This document shows, one piece after another, positions 22,735 to 34,505 of a stretch of DNA of 64,000 bases. The DNA is taken from the NCBI GenBank assembly GCA_032871835.1, contig CM065297.1, positions 31,257,598-31,321,597 of the forward strand, in the 5' to 3' direction. Below the pieces are notes generated by a model, which was not told the DNA's origin, did not search any database, and saw nothing but the letters and a program-made list of their open reading frames with translations. This DNA is from Dipteronia dyeriana (Eukaryota > Streptophyta > Magnoliopsida > Sapindales > Sapindaceae). Both the position numbers and the translations under genes were made by a program. Positions within the stretch are counted from its first letter, which is position 1. Every line of letters starts with the position of its first letter.

Positions 22735-23053
22735 ATGGAATATCTGCAGGCTGACCTCCTACCCGGTGATAGAGCCAAAGCAAGAAAACTCAAAGCCAAA
22801 GCAACCAAATTCTGCATCCTATATGGTAAGCTATATAAAAAATCTTTTACAGGTTCTTACTTGAGATGTGTTATGCCTCACGAGGCGTACGACGTTCTTA
22901 AGAGACTACATTATGAAGAATGCAGAAATCACTTAGAAGCAAGGAGTTTGTCAAATCGAGCAATAATAGCTAGATACTACTGGTTGACAATACGGTCCAA
23001 CTCCCAAAACCATGAAAAAACCTACGATAGGTGCCAAAGGTTTGCACAAGTAT
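22735..23053 (+). pseudogene. Truncated integrase N-terminus of the Tat-like gypsy element
   Basis: The open frame shows RCVMPHEAYDVLKRLHYEECRNHLEARSLSNRAIIARYYWLTI and YDRCQRFAQVSR, the HHCC zinc-binding region of integrase. The second zinc histidine is visible in NHLEAR and one cysteine in DRCQRF. The catalytic DDE core that should follow is absent: sequence changes abruptly near 23050 to an unrelated minus-strand frame. This is an internal deletion or rearrangement. Confidence 0.75.
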
Positions 23054-23320
23054 CACGCCTCCCCCAGGTACGCACTCCTCTTCTTGGCAAGTGCAGTCAC
23101 TCTCTTCTTCGACATGGCCTCTTTCTGTTGCTTTAATGCCTCTTCAGGATTAGGCATGTTAAAGGTCATGTTCGATATCAACTTAGCTATGAAACGAAGT
23201 TCAACGTCAGTTACAGGGGTTAAAAATCTTGCACCACAAAGAATCTCAAGCTCTCTCTTAACGCATACGTACGACACAATATCTTTCACAAGAGGATTCA
23301 GCATCCATGGCACATTCCAC
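23053..23320 (-). pseudogene. Antisense open frame after the integrase break, unrecognised
   Basis: An 86-codon minus-strand frame contains KDIVSYVCVKRELEILCGARFLTPVTDVELRFI in pieces and ends in a lysine-rich tail. Some Tat-group elements, Grande for example, carry an antisense ORF between integrase and 3' LTR, so this could be its relic. I do not recognise a domain. Confidence 0.3.
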
Positions 23321-24100
23321 GTCGAATGAATCTATAGGGTACTAGGTCTAAGATTACCTTCTCGTAGTGACACTATCTAACTTCTCTCCCCATAAGGTAT
23401 CGCCTTAATTATTTGGGTACGTTCTATAGCTTCTGGACAGTCTATCTTATTCTCCTCGACCACTAAATCTACACACAAAGGCTTATAAAAAAAACTAAGG
23501 AAAACTCTATTAGAGGACCCTTATAAAAGAAACAAGTATCATTCCATCTCTGATCGTTTGTCGTAAGGTCAGTAATCATGGGTGTTACACCAGACCTCGA
23601 ACACAGAGTGAAGCAACCCTTCTCTTGAATGTGTTGCTTCAGATAATAATTGTGTAGGAGAGATCCTAATTTGAATTTTAACTCCCTCTTCTAGGGGGGG
23701 GGGGGGGGGACAGTTAGACCTAACAAAATCCTCCAGTTGTTTGGCATTATCTAGTTAGGGGCAATGTCGTATTATATCGACAACCTACGAGCCAAAGAAG
23801 GGACTTGGAATCTAAACCCATGTCGAAGGATATATTTGTAAAAACAAGTCCATCCTGGAATATCCTAGTCAGCTTGTTCGTGCTCCTTAGCAGCACCTCG
23901 TTGGACATGATCAGGGATTCCATATAATGTTCTTAGGTTAACCATGTAATCATCAGTAAGCACGCTCCCTGGGTTGTCACCGGAAGGATACTTAATGGCA
24001 AACCAAAGCAAGACGACTCTTCAACCTCTACATGCTTGGAGAACTCGACCCGTTGAGCAACCATTTACGGTCCTCACTGTTTATGAGGGTTGGTGGTAAG
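23321..24100. other. Non-coding remainder of the gypsy region with a 16-base G run
   Basis: No gene is seen. G16 lies at 23694-23709, next to ACAGTTAG. The sequence could be the element's 3' untranslated part; no 3' LTR could be matched to 17881-18400. Confidence 0.4.
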
Positions 24101-24825
24101 TTAGTAAGGCCCAGTTTGGTATTATTGTGCTGTGAGGAGAAATGTTTTTGAAATTGTTGTGGGGAGAATTGCTTTTGGAATTGCTATGGGAAGAGTCAGC
24201 TGAGTGTTTGGTAAACTGATTTTCAAAAGTGCTGTGAGAACTAAATGCAATTTCAATGTGTTTGGTAAACTGAAGTAAAAATTGTTGTGAGTGTGTAAAA
24301 TTACTAAAAGGACATAGACATCTAAATGATGTTAATGTGCTATACTTTACTTTTTTTTTGTTTATTTGTGTTTAATGTTAAGTGCTATATAATTACAGTA
24401 CTTTATTGAATTAATTAGCCCTATTTTTTTATTTATTTATTTTATTCTACTTTATTTTTTTATTTCTTTTTTATTCTACTTTATTAAATTAATTATCCCT
24501 ATTTTTTTATATAGTTATGACAACATTTTTTTGTACAGAAATATAAGCCGATTTTTTTTTGGTAAATTTCGTTAAAGGTAAGGATAAAGTTGGAAAGTTG
24601 GTAAAATTTTATTTAATATCACTGTATCACGTTTTTTAAAAGTAGAAGCCAGGAGCCAAAATTTAAAAGCATGTATTTGTAGCTTCTCAAAAACTCAGTT
24701 AAAAGAAACTCAATTAAAAGAAACTAAAAGTGATCAAAAATGTTTTCTCACGATTTTACCAAACACCCTTCTTCGACCCAGAATTACTTTTAGACCTAAA
24801 AACAATATCAAATGGGCTTTAGTTA
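24101..24825 (+). mobile_element. Non-autonomous inverted-repeat element, family M, copy 1
   Basis: Terminal GGCCCAGTTTGGTATTATTG (24108-24127) is the imperfect inverse of CAATATCAAATGGGCT (24803-24818). The flanks TTAGTAA (24101-24107) and TTAGTTA (24819-24825) look like a one-mismatch 7-bp duplication, though a 3-bp TTA duplication is also possible at the right end. The element of about 711 bp has no coding capacity. A reverse-oriented relative is at 37622-38530. The superfamily (hAT or PIF/Harbinger) cannot be decided. Confidence 0.7.
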
Positions 24826-25171
24826 CGTTAATGATTAATTTCTTTTATTTATTGTTTATGGTAGAATTAACCTGTCTGGTGATGGGCTTGGCTAGTCCTC
24901 TAGCCTATCCTAAGTTTGTTGAATGAATCATTTACGCGTGCTCTGACTTCGCTATGTCAGCGCCTTATCAGACATGGTTTGGCATTTTACATTTTTAATT
25001 TTTTATAAAAGAGTCATTATTTAATAAGTTTTGAATTGTTTTCTTACTTTCAATTAGTTTCGAAATCTGCATGGAAAGAAATTCAAATCACAAGTTCTGT
25101 AAATATAATAAATACAAATAACAAAGTCAGTTTTAACGTGCCATTATCATATGGACGCGGGGCATGGTGGG
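24826..25171. other. Intergenic stretch, no feature seen
   Basis: Nothing recognisable: no gene, repeat or terminal inverted repeat. Confidence 0.5.
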
Positions 25172-25729
25172 TAGGGATGACAATGAGTTGAGTTAGGAAG
25201 GATTTTATAAAATCCAAAAAATTCAAACCTGTATGTGTTAAATTTTATATCATTTAATAAATTCTATCGTATACTCACAAAAATTAATGGATTTATGGAC
25301 GGGTTTCACCAGCGGGTTTTCAAGGCACCCACACCCGTTCATGAACCTATAAAACTAGACGAGTCCACAGGTCACGTCAATAAATCTGTAATAAAAATTG
25401 AATAATATTTCTATGTTATTTAAATATATAAAATATTATAATTTTAAATATTAAATTCTCAAACTTAGAATGAGTGAAGTATTATATTTTATTCTCTGTA
25501 TGGTTAAAAAGTTTCCACTGGAGTTTAAATTTATAATATTTTAAATAATAAATATTATATAAATTTTATTTATGGGGTTTACTGGTTCACTTGTGGATTC
25601 GTTTTCTCAATCTGTACAAGCATCCGAACCTGTAGGGTTTTTATTTATACGTGTTCGCGAGTTATAAATTCACCATCAAAGTCGGGATCAAACGGATGAC
25701 TTTTGGTACGGGTCAAATTGTCATCCCTA
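25172..25729. mobile_element. hAT-like MITE, 558 bp
   Basis: TAGGGATGACAAT at 25172-25184 and ATTGTCATCCCTA at 25717-25729 are perfect 13-bp terminal inverted repeats. The flanking octamers ATGGTGGG (25164-25171) and GTGGAGGG (25730-25737) match at six of eight positions, in line with the 8-bp duplications of hAT elements. There is no coding capacity. Confidence 0.8.
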
Positions 25730-25737
25730 GTGGAGGG

Positions 25738-26078
25738 AGCCTAAAACTTCTCATTTGACATTTGTAAAAATGAAAACAAAAATATAAGATATATATATAT
25801 ATATAATTGATGATGAAACTTTATTGAAAAACTTGTCATTAAAATATCAGGGCTTTAGACTTTAGCGTAATTGTTTTTTTTATTATTATTGATTTAGACT
25901 CAATTAATCAACAAAAATATTTATTTAACGTTTAAACCACCAAAAACTTAAATTATAAACCCTTTAAAAATTTGTAATCTGAAAAAACATAACTATAAGA
26001 ATTTTTATGGCCCATTGGGTTTGAGCCGACTTCAACTGGCTCGGCTAGCCCGCCATGCGACAGATTAAACATAGCCAT
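25738..26078. other. Intergenic AT-rich stretch
   Basis: A short (AT)n microsatellite lies near 25789-25805. Otherwise nothing is recognised. Confidence 0.5.
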
Positions 26079-26806
26079 TTAGGTGACGTTTGGTTACAAT
26101 GGTGGAATGAGAATTGAAATGGTAATAAGAATGGAAATTGGAATGGAAAGGAATGGAAAACTGATTTCTTTGTTTGGTTGAGACTTTAGAATCAATATCT
26201 GAATCAGTAATATTTTGTTTGGTTAACAACTGCATGGAATTGAATCAACTGTATTTTGACCAAATTACCCCTAATTATAAAACATTTATAATAACATTAT
26301 ATATTATGGATAATAAAAAAATATATATTAAAGTATATATAATATTATATATTATATAATAAATATTATATATAATTATATAATGTGTATATATATAATA
26401 ATATATATAATTAGAAAATATAATGTTAATTTTGGATAATAATAATAAAATATATAATTTATAATATTATAAATATTATATATATATATGTTAATATATA
26501 TTTATATATAATATAATATCTATTAGAAATATTGATATTATTAATATTAATATTATTATATATAAAAATATTATATATTATTATATAATATATATATATA
26601 TATATATATACATTATGTATATAATAATATATAATATATAATATAAATAATTACAAAATATAATATATAAATTTTGGATAATAATAATAAAATATAAAAG
26701 TATAAATTATATTGTATTTATATATAATATAATACATATTTTGGATAATAATAATATAATATAAAAGTATAAATAATGTAATAATATATTATATGCAATA
26801 ATAATA

Positions 26807-26844
<38 letters not shown>

Positions 26845-27132
26845 TTATATAATAGTATGATATTTATAATATATATATATATATATATTATTTTTGGAAA
26901 TAAGGGTATTTTTGGAATTGAGTTGTGGAATAGAGGGTTATTTTTGGAAAGAAAATGTGTTAATGGAATGGAATGGGCATTCCATTGGTTTTTGGATGGA
27001 ATGCTCATTCCACCAAAATGGTGGAATCCCCATTCCAATGGAATGCTCTTTCAAATGGAATTTAACAAACCAAACAAATAGAATGAATTTATTTCCATTC
27101 CATTCCACTCCACCCAACCAAACATCACCTTA
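26079..27132. mobile_element. PIF/Harbinger-like MITE with AT-satellite core, 1048 bp
   Basis: GGTGACGTTTGGTT (26082-26095) pairs with AACCAAACATCACC (27116-27129) with one mismatch. Flanking TTA trinucleotides at 26079-26081 and 27130-27132 are the classic PIF/Harbinger duplication. Both subterminal zones are rich in GGAATGG/CCATTCC in inverted sense. The interior, 26280-26890, is almost pure A and T and can fold on itself. There is no transposase, so mobility would need a partner. Confidence 0.82.
26280..26890. repeat. AT/TAA low-complexity tract
   Basis: About 600 bp of almost only A and T forms long (TA)n and (TAA)n runs, for example 26590-26610, 26818-26840 and 26870-26888. It is the core of the surrounding MITE. 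Frames here are artefacts of composition. Confidence 0.9.
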
Positions 27133-27264
27133 GTTTTGGGGAAATTGCATTGCTTTCCTTGAAGTTTGGGCTTGATACACTTAAATGGAAACATTTGCTT
27201 ATTATACACTAACACCTCCGAAAATTTAAAAGAGGTGAAATATTCCATTCAAGGGTATACGTTT

Positions 27265-28366
27265 AATGGATCGGTTCACTTTTTAAATAAACCGATACAA
27301 AACCGATACCATTCGAAATAAAAAAAAAATGATCCGATCCGATAAACTTTACAATCATCAACCGATCAAAAACTGATTGAACTGGACCGGTTCAATTCGG
27401 TTCGGTTTTAGACCTATTAGACCAAATTACTAGACTTTAATTATTAACCTTTTAAATCAATTTTTATTTTTATTTTTAAAACATTTTAATCATTTTGGAC
27501 CATTTTAATCTTCTTGGGCCGGTTTTGACCAAACAAGAACATGGGCTTTACCAAAAATTATACATCAATCACTCACAAAATCAGATCTGGCTTCATTTTT
27601 TACCAAAATATATTCATCGTTATTTTGCCTCCCATTCACCTTTCTTGAGTTCTTCATATTTGGTTCAGCAGGAAAAAAAAATAAATAAATAAACCTCATC
27701 CCCCAGTTCCCACTGTCTTGATACAAATAAATTATTAAAATATTCGATACATAGTTATTTTATACACGGTTTAATCATACAAAATAACAAACAGACAACC
27801 ATACAAAATAACAAACAGACAAGATGAGGACAGAGGAGAGGCCAAAGAGAATAGAACAGAGCAACGGGAAAGGATGCAGCGAGCAGAGGAGAAGAAGTCG
27901 TTGACCGGACCAACAAGACAAGAGCGAGCACAGCAGAGGGGAGGAGAGACAAACGGCGAACCACAACGCTTGGGAGATCGACACGAGCGGAGGACGAGTG
28001 AAGGGACATGCGCGGAAAAACGGCAGGTGGAGATGGGATCTACGGCTGGCTGACGTGAGAACGTGAAACTTTCGAGAGAAATATTGGGGTTTGGATGTTT
28101 GACTGATTTTTTTAGACTGATGAAATGATGAATGAAAACAAAATTAGGGTTTTATATATTTATATAACATTAGAGCGGCATCAGTTTTGTTTTTTTTCTT
28201 AATGGGGATCGTCGGTTCGATTATCGGTTTGTCATGACTAATCGGGAACCAAACCAAAAGTATTTTAAAAAACCAAACCGAACCAAACCGATTAAAGGTA
28301 GAAAACTGATTTGATCTGTTTGGTTTTCCGATTCAATTCGATTTATTGTTTTTTTCCCTCCCTAAT
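27265..28366. mobile_element. Possible non-autonomous element with ACCGAACCG-type ends
   Basis: The left side (27270-27410) is rich in GGTTCGGTTT/ACCGATAC, and the right side (28210-28345) in ACCAAACCGAACCAAACCG. The two borders are thus loosely inverted. Between them, about 27830-28015 is a GC-richer, purine-rich segment that resembles a leader more than a gene. No clean terminal repeats or duplication were found. Confidence 0.35.
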
Positions 28367-28677
28367 TCCATTAGTTTGAAATATTTAGACTTATATAATG
28401 TCCAAGATGTCCTTAAGGTTTAAGGAAGGTAAAAGTAGCTCCAATGATAATTTTCACCAATGATTATATTTCTTTTATTTCTGATAGTGTTTATAGCATG
28501 CCTCCTTTAGGTTCTGTTGACTTTTTTGATTCACTAAACTCTTGTTTGTTTATTCGTTATTTATTTAATTTATGTATTGGGACTGGGTAGGTGATTAGGA
28601 TGCTAAGATAGAGTTAGAATAGTTTGGATATTCCGGTGTACCTACTAATTCCGGCTACTAATAACTTTATAAAAAGA
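28366..28677. other. Intergenic stretch, no feature seen
   Basis: No gene or repeat is recognised between the two neighbouring elements. Confidence 0.5.
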
Positions 28678-28839
28678 GGAAATATCCTTTTTTAGTTTAA
28701 AATTAAGGAGGTCTATTGTTTTTACCCAACATTAGTATTATTATTGTTTTTAGCCAAATATTGCTATGAAGAGACAAAATTGCCCCTAATTTTCCAATTT
28801 TTCTTTTGCTTTTTTATTTATTGTGTTCACTGCTCATCT

Positions 28840-29150
28840 CTCTCACTTTTATCTCCCACGACTCTCTCTTCTCTTCTAAATCTCTCTCTCTCTCTCATTT
28901 TTCTTACGCCATTAGCACATCTATTTCTCTATTCTCCTTCGATATATCTCTTTTTTCTCTCACGCCAAAAATCTATTGCTATCTCTTACATCATGCCACA
29001 AATCAACTTCTATCTCATGTGTCTCATGTTTCTCTCTCACCCCACTATACATTGGCTTAAACTACACAAATTGGATTTTACAGAATTATTATGGGGCTTT
29101 TCAATTATAAATCGAGCTGGATCCGGTTATTCTTCTCAAGGTATGTATTC
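28840..29150 (+). promoter_or_regulatory. CT-rich leader and donor-like site at the left end of element T1
   Basis: A pyrimidine-rich stretch with a CT microsatellite (28886-28905) precedes CTCAAG|GTATGT (donor-like, about 29139-29145). This pattern resembles a transcription start followed by a first intron, directed inward from the left terminus. The open frames across it are serine- and leucine-rich by composition only. Confidence 0.35.
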
Positions 29151-29289
29151 AAAACCTTTGTTTAATTAGTTTAAAAGGCATGAAATAGATTGGGTATTCA
29201 TGTGTAATAGATGCCATGAACTTGGATTGTAGAAGATGACTTTGGTGTGATTAATCGGATCGAAGAAGATGACATCTGGTGTGATTAAT

Positions 29290-30100
29290 CTATTTAACAT
29301 GTGTGTGTTTAATTTAATCAAACTGGTGTGTTTAATTTGATTGATATTGTGTGTTTAATTAGGTCAAACTGGTATGTTTAATTTGGTTGATCCAGTGTGT
29401 TTAATTGGCTCGAACTGGTGTGTTTAGTTGTGTTCAAAATAGGTTTGTGTTTAATTGTTGAACTGATGTGTTTAATTGTGTTCGAAATAGGTTTGTATTT
29501 AATTGGATTGAACTGGTGTGTTTAATTGTGTACGAAATAGGTTTGTGTTTAATTATGTTGAACTGGTGTGTTTAATTGTGTTCGAAATAGGGTTCTGTTT
29601 AATTGGTTCGAACTGGTATTTTTAATTGGGTTGAACTAGTGTGTTTAATTGTGTTCGAAATAGGTTTGTGTTTAATTGGGTTGAATTGTTGTGTTTAATG
29701 GTGTTCGAAATAGGGTTGTGTTTAATTGTTTGATCAGGTGTCTGTTTAATTGATGAATTCTTGTCTGTTTAATGATTTGAGCTAGCAGTAGATGTCATGA
29801 ACTTGGGTTGAGGAATATGGCGTCTAATGTAATTTGATAAATTCAGAGATTAAACACACCAGAGATTAAACACTGGTGTGTTTAATTGATTTGAGTTAGT
29901 GTGTTTAATTGATCTAAACTGATGTGTTTAGTTGATGCGAATTGGTGTATGCTTAATTGATGAATTTAGAGATTAAACACACCAGAAATTAAACACAGGA
30001 GTGTTTAATTGATTTGAGCTAGTGTGTTTAATTGATTTGAGCTGGTGTGTATTTACTTGATTTGAACATGTGTGTTTAATTGATGTCAGCCGGGTTTAAT
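29290..30100 (+). repeat. TGTGTTTAATT minisatellite array, T1 left block
   Basis: Over twenty copies of (TG)TGTTTAATT, each followed by a variable spacer of about 10-18 bases (often GGTTGAACTGG or GTGTTCGAAATAGG), fill this block. Two higher-order segments invert locally (AGATTAAACACACCAG near 29850 and 29970). Confidence 0.9.
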
Positions 30101-30803
30101 ATATTTCAATCTAATTATGAGATGTTTATTTATTGACATGCATGAATGAATCCAACGAAATTGATAATCACTTATGGTGAAAAATATATAGAGAACTTTA
30201 TGAGAGCGGTTAAAGAGCTAGTTAAAGTTCTATCCCACAAACTTTGAATGTTGTGGATTATGTAAAATACGGTGATGCCATGAAAATGATGTATTGATTT
30301 TGTAAATTATTGCCATGTAATGTTAATATGCCTGGTTAAATGCCAAAACGAAGTGTTTTTAAAGAAATTTTTCCTAATAGATATTCGGGTTGTGACTCAC
30401 CCAAGTTCTCAAACAAAAATACAAACAAAACCCCTGGACAAAATACATTTGGTAATTATTTTTTGTCACGTGATCAAAATTTATAAATTTATATATTCTT
30501 TAAGTAAGCATTACTAAACCAACAAACTATGTTTTCTTATTATTTTTTAAAAGAAACTAAATCCAAAGTACATCGCTAGTAAGCTTGAACAAAGCTTGAA
30601 CATAACTACCAACACATCCCATAAAATTTATAAAGGAAATAGGTTCTACAACACATCCCATAAAAATTTCCAATTTGTACTTACAAAAGAAGATTATCAC
30701 TACAAACAAACAAATCAGACTCAATAATCCATTTGATGATCCGATTTATCTCCATCCACCAGCATCACCACTTCTTCAGTTTTGAAATATACCTGCATTT
30801 AAA

Positions 30804-31187
30804 CTAGCAATTCTTGAATCTATAATGCCAAGATACAAAAAAATGCCATGTAATTAGTGTTTTTTTTATGATGATGTCAAGATATAAAAAAATACCACCA
30901 AGAGAAATGAGCACTTGATACCAATTTTTACAAATGTATGTTTCCAGTTGAAGCAAATTCAATAATGGTATAAATACAAAAACCTTAACAAACACTTGTA
31001 CAGAGCATACAATGTAACAATTTAAACATGCAGAAAACGTATCAAAGTATAGAACACAAATGCAACAAGTGAAGCTCCTTAGTAACCCAACAACTACTAT
31101 AAACAACAAGCAAATAAAAAAAACAACAAGATAGTGAATTAGAATCCGATCAAAATCGATAAAATAATCAAAAGGGCAAGCACTCAC
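30804..31187 (-). other. 127-codon open frame, probably not a gene
   Basis: The minus-strand frame is rich in F, I, L, V and C because of its T-rich composition. It has no recognisable domain and lies in the middle of element T1. I record it because of its length only. Confidence 0.15.
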
Positions 31188-31379
31188 TTAAATGTATCAA
31201 AAGTATCCAAATACTTCAAAATAGACAAAATAACAGAAGCTGAAACACTCAAATCCATATACATTGACTAATTTGAGCACATCTGATCCATGTTCACCAT
31301 ATCCAAATCCAAACAATCAGATTTTTTGTTTCATTTGTAGATTTGATGGTGAATTTAGGTTGAAAAAGATGGTTTGCAT

Positions 31380-31880
31380 CGATGTGTTTAATTGATTAAC
31401 CGTGGTGTGTTTAATTGATTAACTGTGGTGTATTTAATTTGTTTGTCTTGGTGTGTTTAATTTGGTTTGGCCTGGTGTGTTTAATTGAGTACGGTGTGTT
31501 TAATTTGGTTGCCCTAATGTGTTTAATTGGTTTGTAATGGTGTGTTTAATTGGGTTGTCCTAGTGTGTTTAATTATGTGTGCAGTGGTGTGTTTAATTTG
31601 ATTCGCTCCAGTGTGTTTAACTGGGTAGCTCTGGTGTGTTTTATTTAGTGTACAGTGGTGTGTTTAATTGGATCGCATCGGTGTGTTTAATTGGTTTTCC
31701 GTTGTATGTTTAATTGGTTTACCGTGGTGTGTTTAATTTGGTTTCCCATGGTATGTTTAATTTGGTTTGCCCTTGTGTGTTTAATTGGGGTTACATTAAT
31801 GTGTTTAATTGGGTTGCCCCAATGTGTTTAATTGGGCTGCCCTGATATGTTTAATTGGTTGCATCTTGTTTAATGTACGA
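31380..31880 (+). repeat. TGTGTTTAATT minisatellite array, T1 middle block
   Basis: About twenty direct copies of GTGTGTTTAATT occur with spacers such as GGTTTGCC, GGGTTGCCC and GATTAACCGTG. They are in the same direction as the block at 29290. Confidence 0.9.
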
Positions 31881-33239
31881 TTAGTTTAATAAACTAACAT
31901 CTAAATGTGAGATTTTTATTGTTTGAAATGCAGGAATATAACCAACGAAATTTGTAGGTTTTGTAAAAAGAAATTTATCTACTTCAGTTCTGATTTCTAC
32001 AAAACAAGCACCTGATTGGAAAGCTATTCCAGTGCCATTTTTCCCATCGGACACCCAAGCAAATGGAATACGTCCAAAAAATCGTGTTTGTGTTATTAAG
32101 GATTATGTTGAAATTGTTATGAATTTAGTTGTATTTCATAAACTATGTTGAAATTATATTTCATGAACTGTTAGTAAGAATTTTGTATTTTGTTGAAAAC
32201 ACTTGTTTTGGAATTGTGATGAAACTAATGTTGATGATTATTTTGTTGATGAAACATATTATTTATTAAGGATTTTGGATTTTGTATAAAGCAAGTCATT
32301 TGTTAACAGATTTGGTGTGTTAAAAATGGAAAATTGTGGTGTGTTAATAATCTGCCACCATCCACCAAAATTATCAGATTTTCTGCAACTCCATCAAGGA
32401 AAAAAAAAACAAATTAACACATGACAAAATTCTACTCTAAAGATTTTTCATGTATTGAAATTGAGGCAACAACACGATTATAATCCTAAACATTATATGA
32501 TATGACAATAATGTCTAAACAATAAAACCCCTGCATTAATTTGTAGAAAAAATACTAGTGACAAATTGAAATGTAAAAATTACAATACTCAACATTACTT
32601 GAATATATTTAGGCATAGTCACTAAATCACCCCACCGGCTTGAATTTTCTACACTAAACCACTCCTTCTGAACATTCACCTATTTATAGGTTCCGTTCTG
32701 CCCACTAATTGTATACCAGTTTTGAGGTTGGACAGACGATCTCCTCTTCTCGGGGTTCGAGCTTTCGGCCCTTCTTCTATTCATTGAAAAAATGAAAAAT
32801 TAGTTTCATAATCGTCAATGTTCAATCAACAACCAGTTACAAAAGATTGGGTTTGCCTAATTACAAACAAAAACTTAATTTCATAATTGTCAATGCTTCA
32901 CAAATCTGAGTATTTTTTTCTCTACAAGACTGAATGGCCTCTTTAAGACACTACACAAATTGGCTAAAGAACACACTCATCTTGATTCTCATCATTTCTT
33001 TCCACCAATTCAACACCACATAGTTGAGATACACAAGTGGGTTGTTGTCTAGTTTAAGAGAAAAATAATATCAACTTCATTAGCATGTGGGTCGGTATTT
33101 CAGCATATGGGTTCATAAGATTTCATTCCAACTAACTTTAATTGTTTAAGTGGAAAATATAAAAAACATAACAACAAATGTCGTCACAACTTGTGATTCA
33201 TAAGTGCACTAGAAGAAGTGGAAATTCATGATCATGTCT

Positions 33240-33490
33240 TGGTTGCTAAACAATTAAACACACTAAAAAATACATCATTGCTAAACAATTAAACGCACCA
33301 GTCATAACCCATCAAACACACCAATCATACTCAATTAAACACACCCCGTTCACAACAATTAAATATACCAGTCATACCCAATTAAACACACCAGTCATAA
33401 CACCAGTCATAACCCATTAAACACATCCGTCTACAATAATTAAACACATCAGTTCATACCCAATTAAACACACCAGTTCATACCCAATTT
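33240..33490 (-). repeat. Inverted TGTGTTTAATT minisatellite array, T1 right block
   Basis: The motif appears as AATTAAACACACC in about ten copies (CCAGTCATAACCCA and similar spacers), opposite in orientation to the two blocks on the left. It could pair with them in a single-stranded transcript. Confidence 0.88.
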
Positions 33491-33599
33491 CACATCATTA
33501 ATGAAGTGAAACCACAAAAAACACACAATTTCACATCATTAAAACACATCAGTTCACAACAACTCATTGACTGAAGCAATATTTTAACATTCCAGTTGC

Positions 33600-33840
33600 T
33601 TCCAAAGTCTATCACTATCAATATTTTTAAAAAAAAAACTGTAAATTTATTCAAGAGCCAAAGGCCAAACACCACACCAGACCGCCCAAAAAACAAACAC
33701 TCAAGCTGCCACCACAAAGCAACCAGAAGCCCTAAACACACAGGATAAAAAACAGGGCAGCCTCACACCAACAAACAGCAAACAAAACAAAAAACAACAA
33801 CCAACAACAAAAATAGACAAAACAATCAGCTACCCCCCCA

Positions 33841-33871
<31 letters not shown>

Positions 33872-33900
33872 CCCCACTCATCAAAATCACCACCCATGCT
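33600..33900 (-). mobile_element. LINE-type 3' tail fragment inside T1, with a 28-base C run
   Basis: Read on the minus strand the segment is T/G-rich and ends GTGTTTGGCCTTTGGCTCTTGAATAAATTTACAG plus a T-run. The GGC-TTTGG-CT-AATAAA pattern is typical of plant LINE 3' ends. An uninterrupted C28 lies at 33841-33868. The poly-glycine frame across it (33732-34023) is a homopolymer artefact. Confidence 0.4.
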
Positions 33901-34324
33901 AGAACCAAGCTTGACAAGACTATCCGTAAAATGGTTGAAAGCTCTAGATTTGAACTTCACATTGTCATCAATAATTAAACCACAAAAAACACACATAATC
34001 AAACAAAGAAACAAAAGACACACTCACTGTTAACACAACTTGTTTCAAAAAATGAGATGTCCAAACGAAAAAAAACAGCAGAGGTCTGGTCATCATCTAA
34101 CTGAAATATACTTTTATTTTGTTTCAATTTGGACCCACAAATCATGCTAACCTTTTTCACATGCAAATTATGCTAACACCAGATATAAAAAACACTCTAA
34201 AGCTTTAAGTTTTTTTAATGTATCTGTGAAAATCACAAGTTCAAACCAATTTGTAACAATCCCTGTTCAGATTTTGAAATCAGTCACAACTGAACAAAAT
34301 CAATTCTTAAAATCCCTCCTACAA

Positions 34325-34505
34325 TTTAGACAACCATTCACAAGTGAACAAAAATCACTATGTTATAATCATTCTTAAAATTTCGAAAACTATCACAACT
34401 TAACAAAATCAATTTGTTATAATCACTATTAAAATTTTGAAAACTATCACAACTTAACAAAATCAATTTGTTAATGTAAAAAGAAAAATCAATTTCAAAA
34501 TCTAT
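34325..34505 (-). repeat. Three tandem units of about 57 bp
   Basis: On the minus strand ACAAATTGATTTTGTTAAGTTG followed by TGATAGTTTTC repeats at a period of about 57 bp, with a more diverged third unit. The same motif recurs in element T2 near 61785-61850, which ties the two elements together. Confidence 0.75.

Noticed and set aside
26718..27038. Tyrosine- and isoleucine-rich frames in the AT tract
   Set aside because: They are translations of TA/TAA satellite within a MITE.
28744..29169. 141-codon frame rich in S and L
   Set aside because: It lies in a CT-rich leader with a microsatellite and in parallel frames of similar length; no domain is seen.
30804..31187. 127-codon minus-strand frame
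   Set aside because: T-rich composition inside element T1, with no domain and no splice context.
29290..31880. Possible CRISPR-like array of TGTGTTTAATT with spacers
   Set aside because: This is plant nuclear DNA. The repeat is only about 11 bases, spacers are variable in length and similar to each other, and no cas genes exist.
33732..34023. Minus-strand frames with a long poly-glycine stretch
   Set aside because: They arise from the C28 homopolymer read in reverse; flanking residues are unrelated hydrophobic sequence without a domain.
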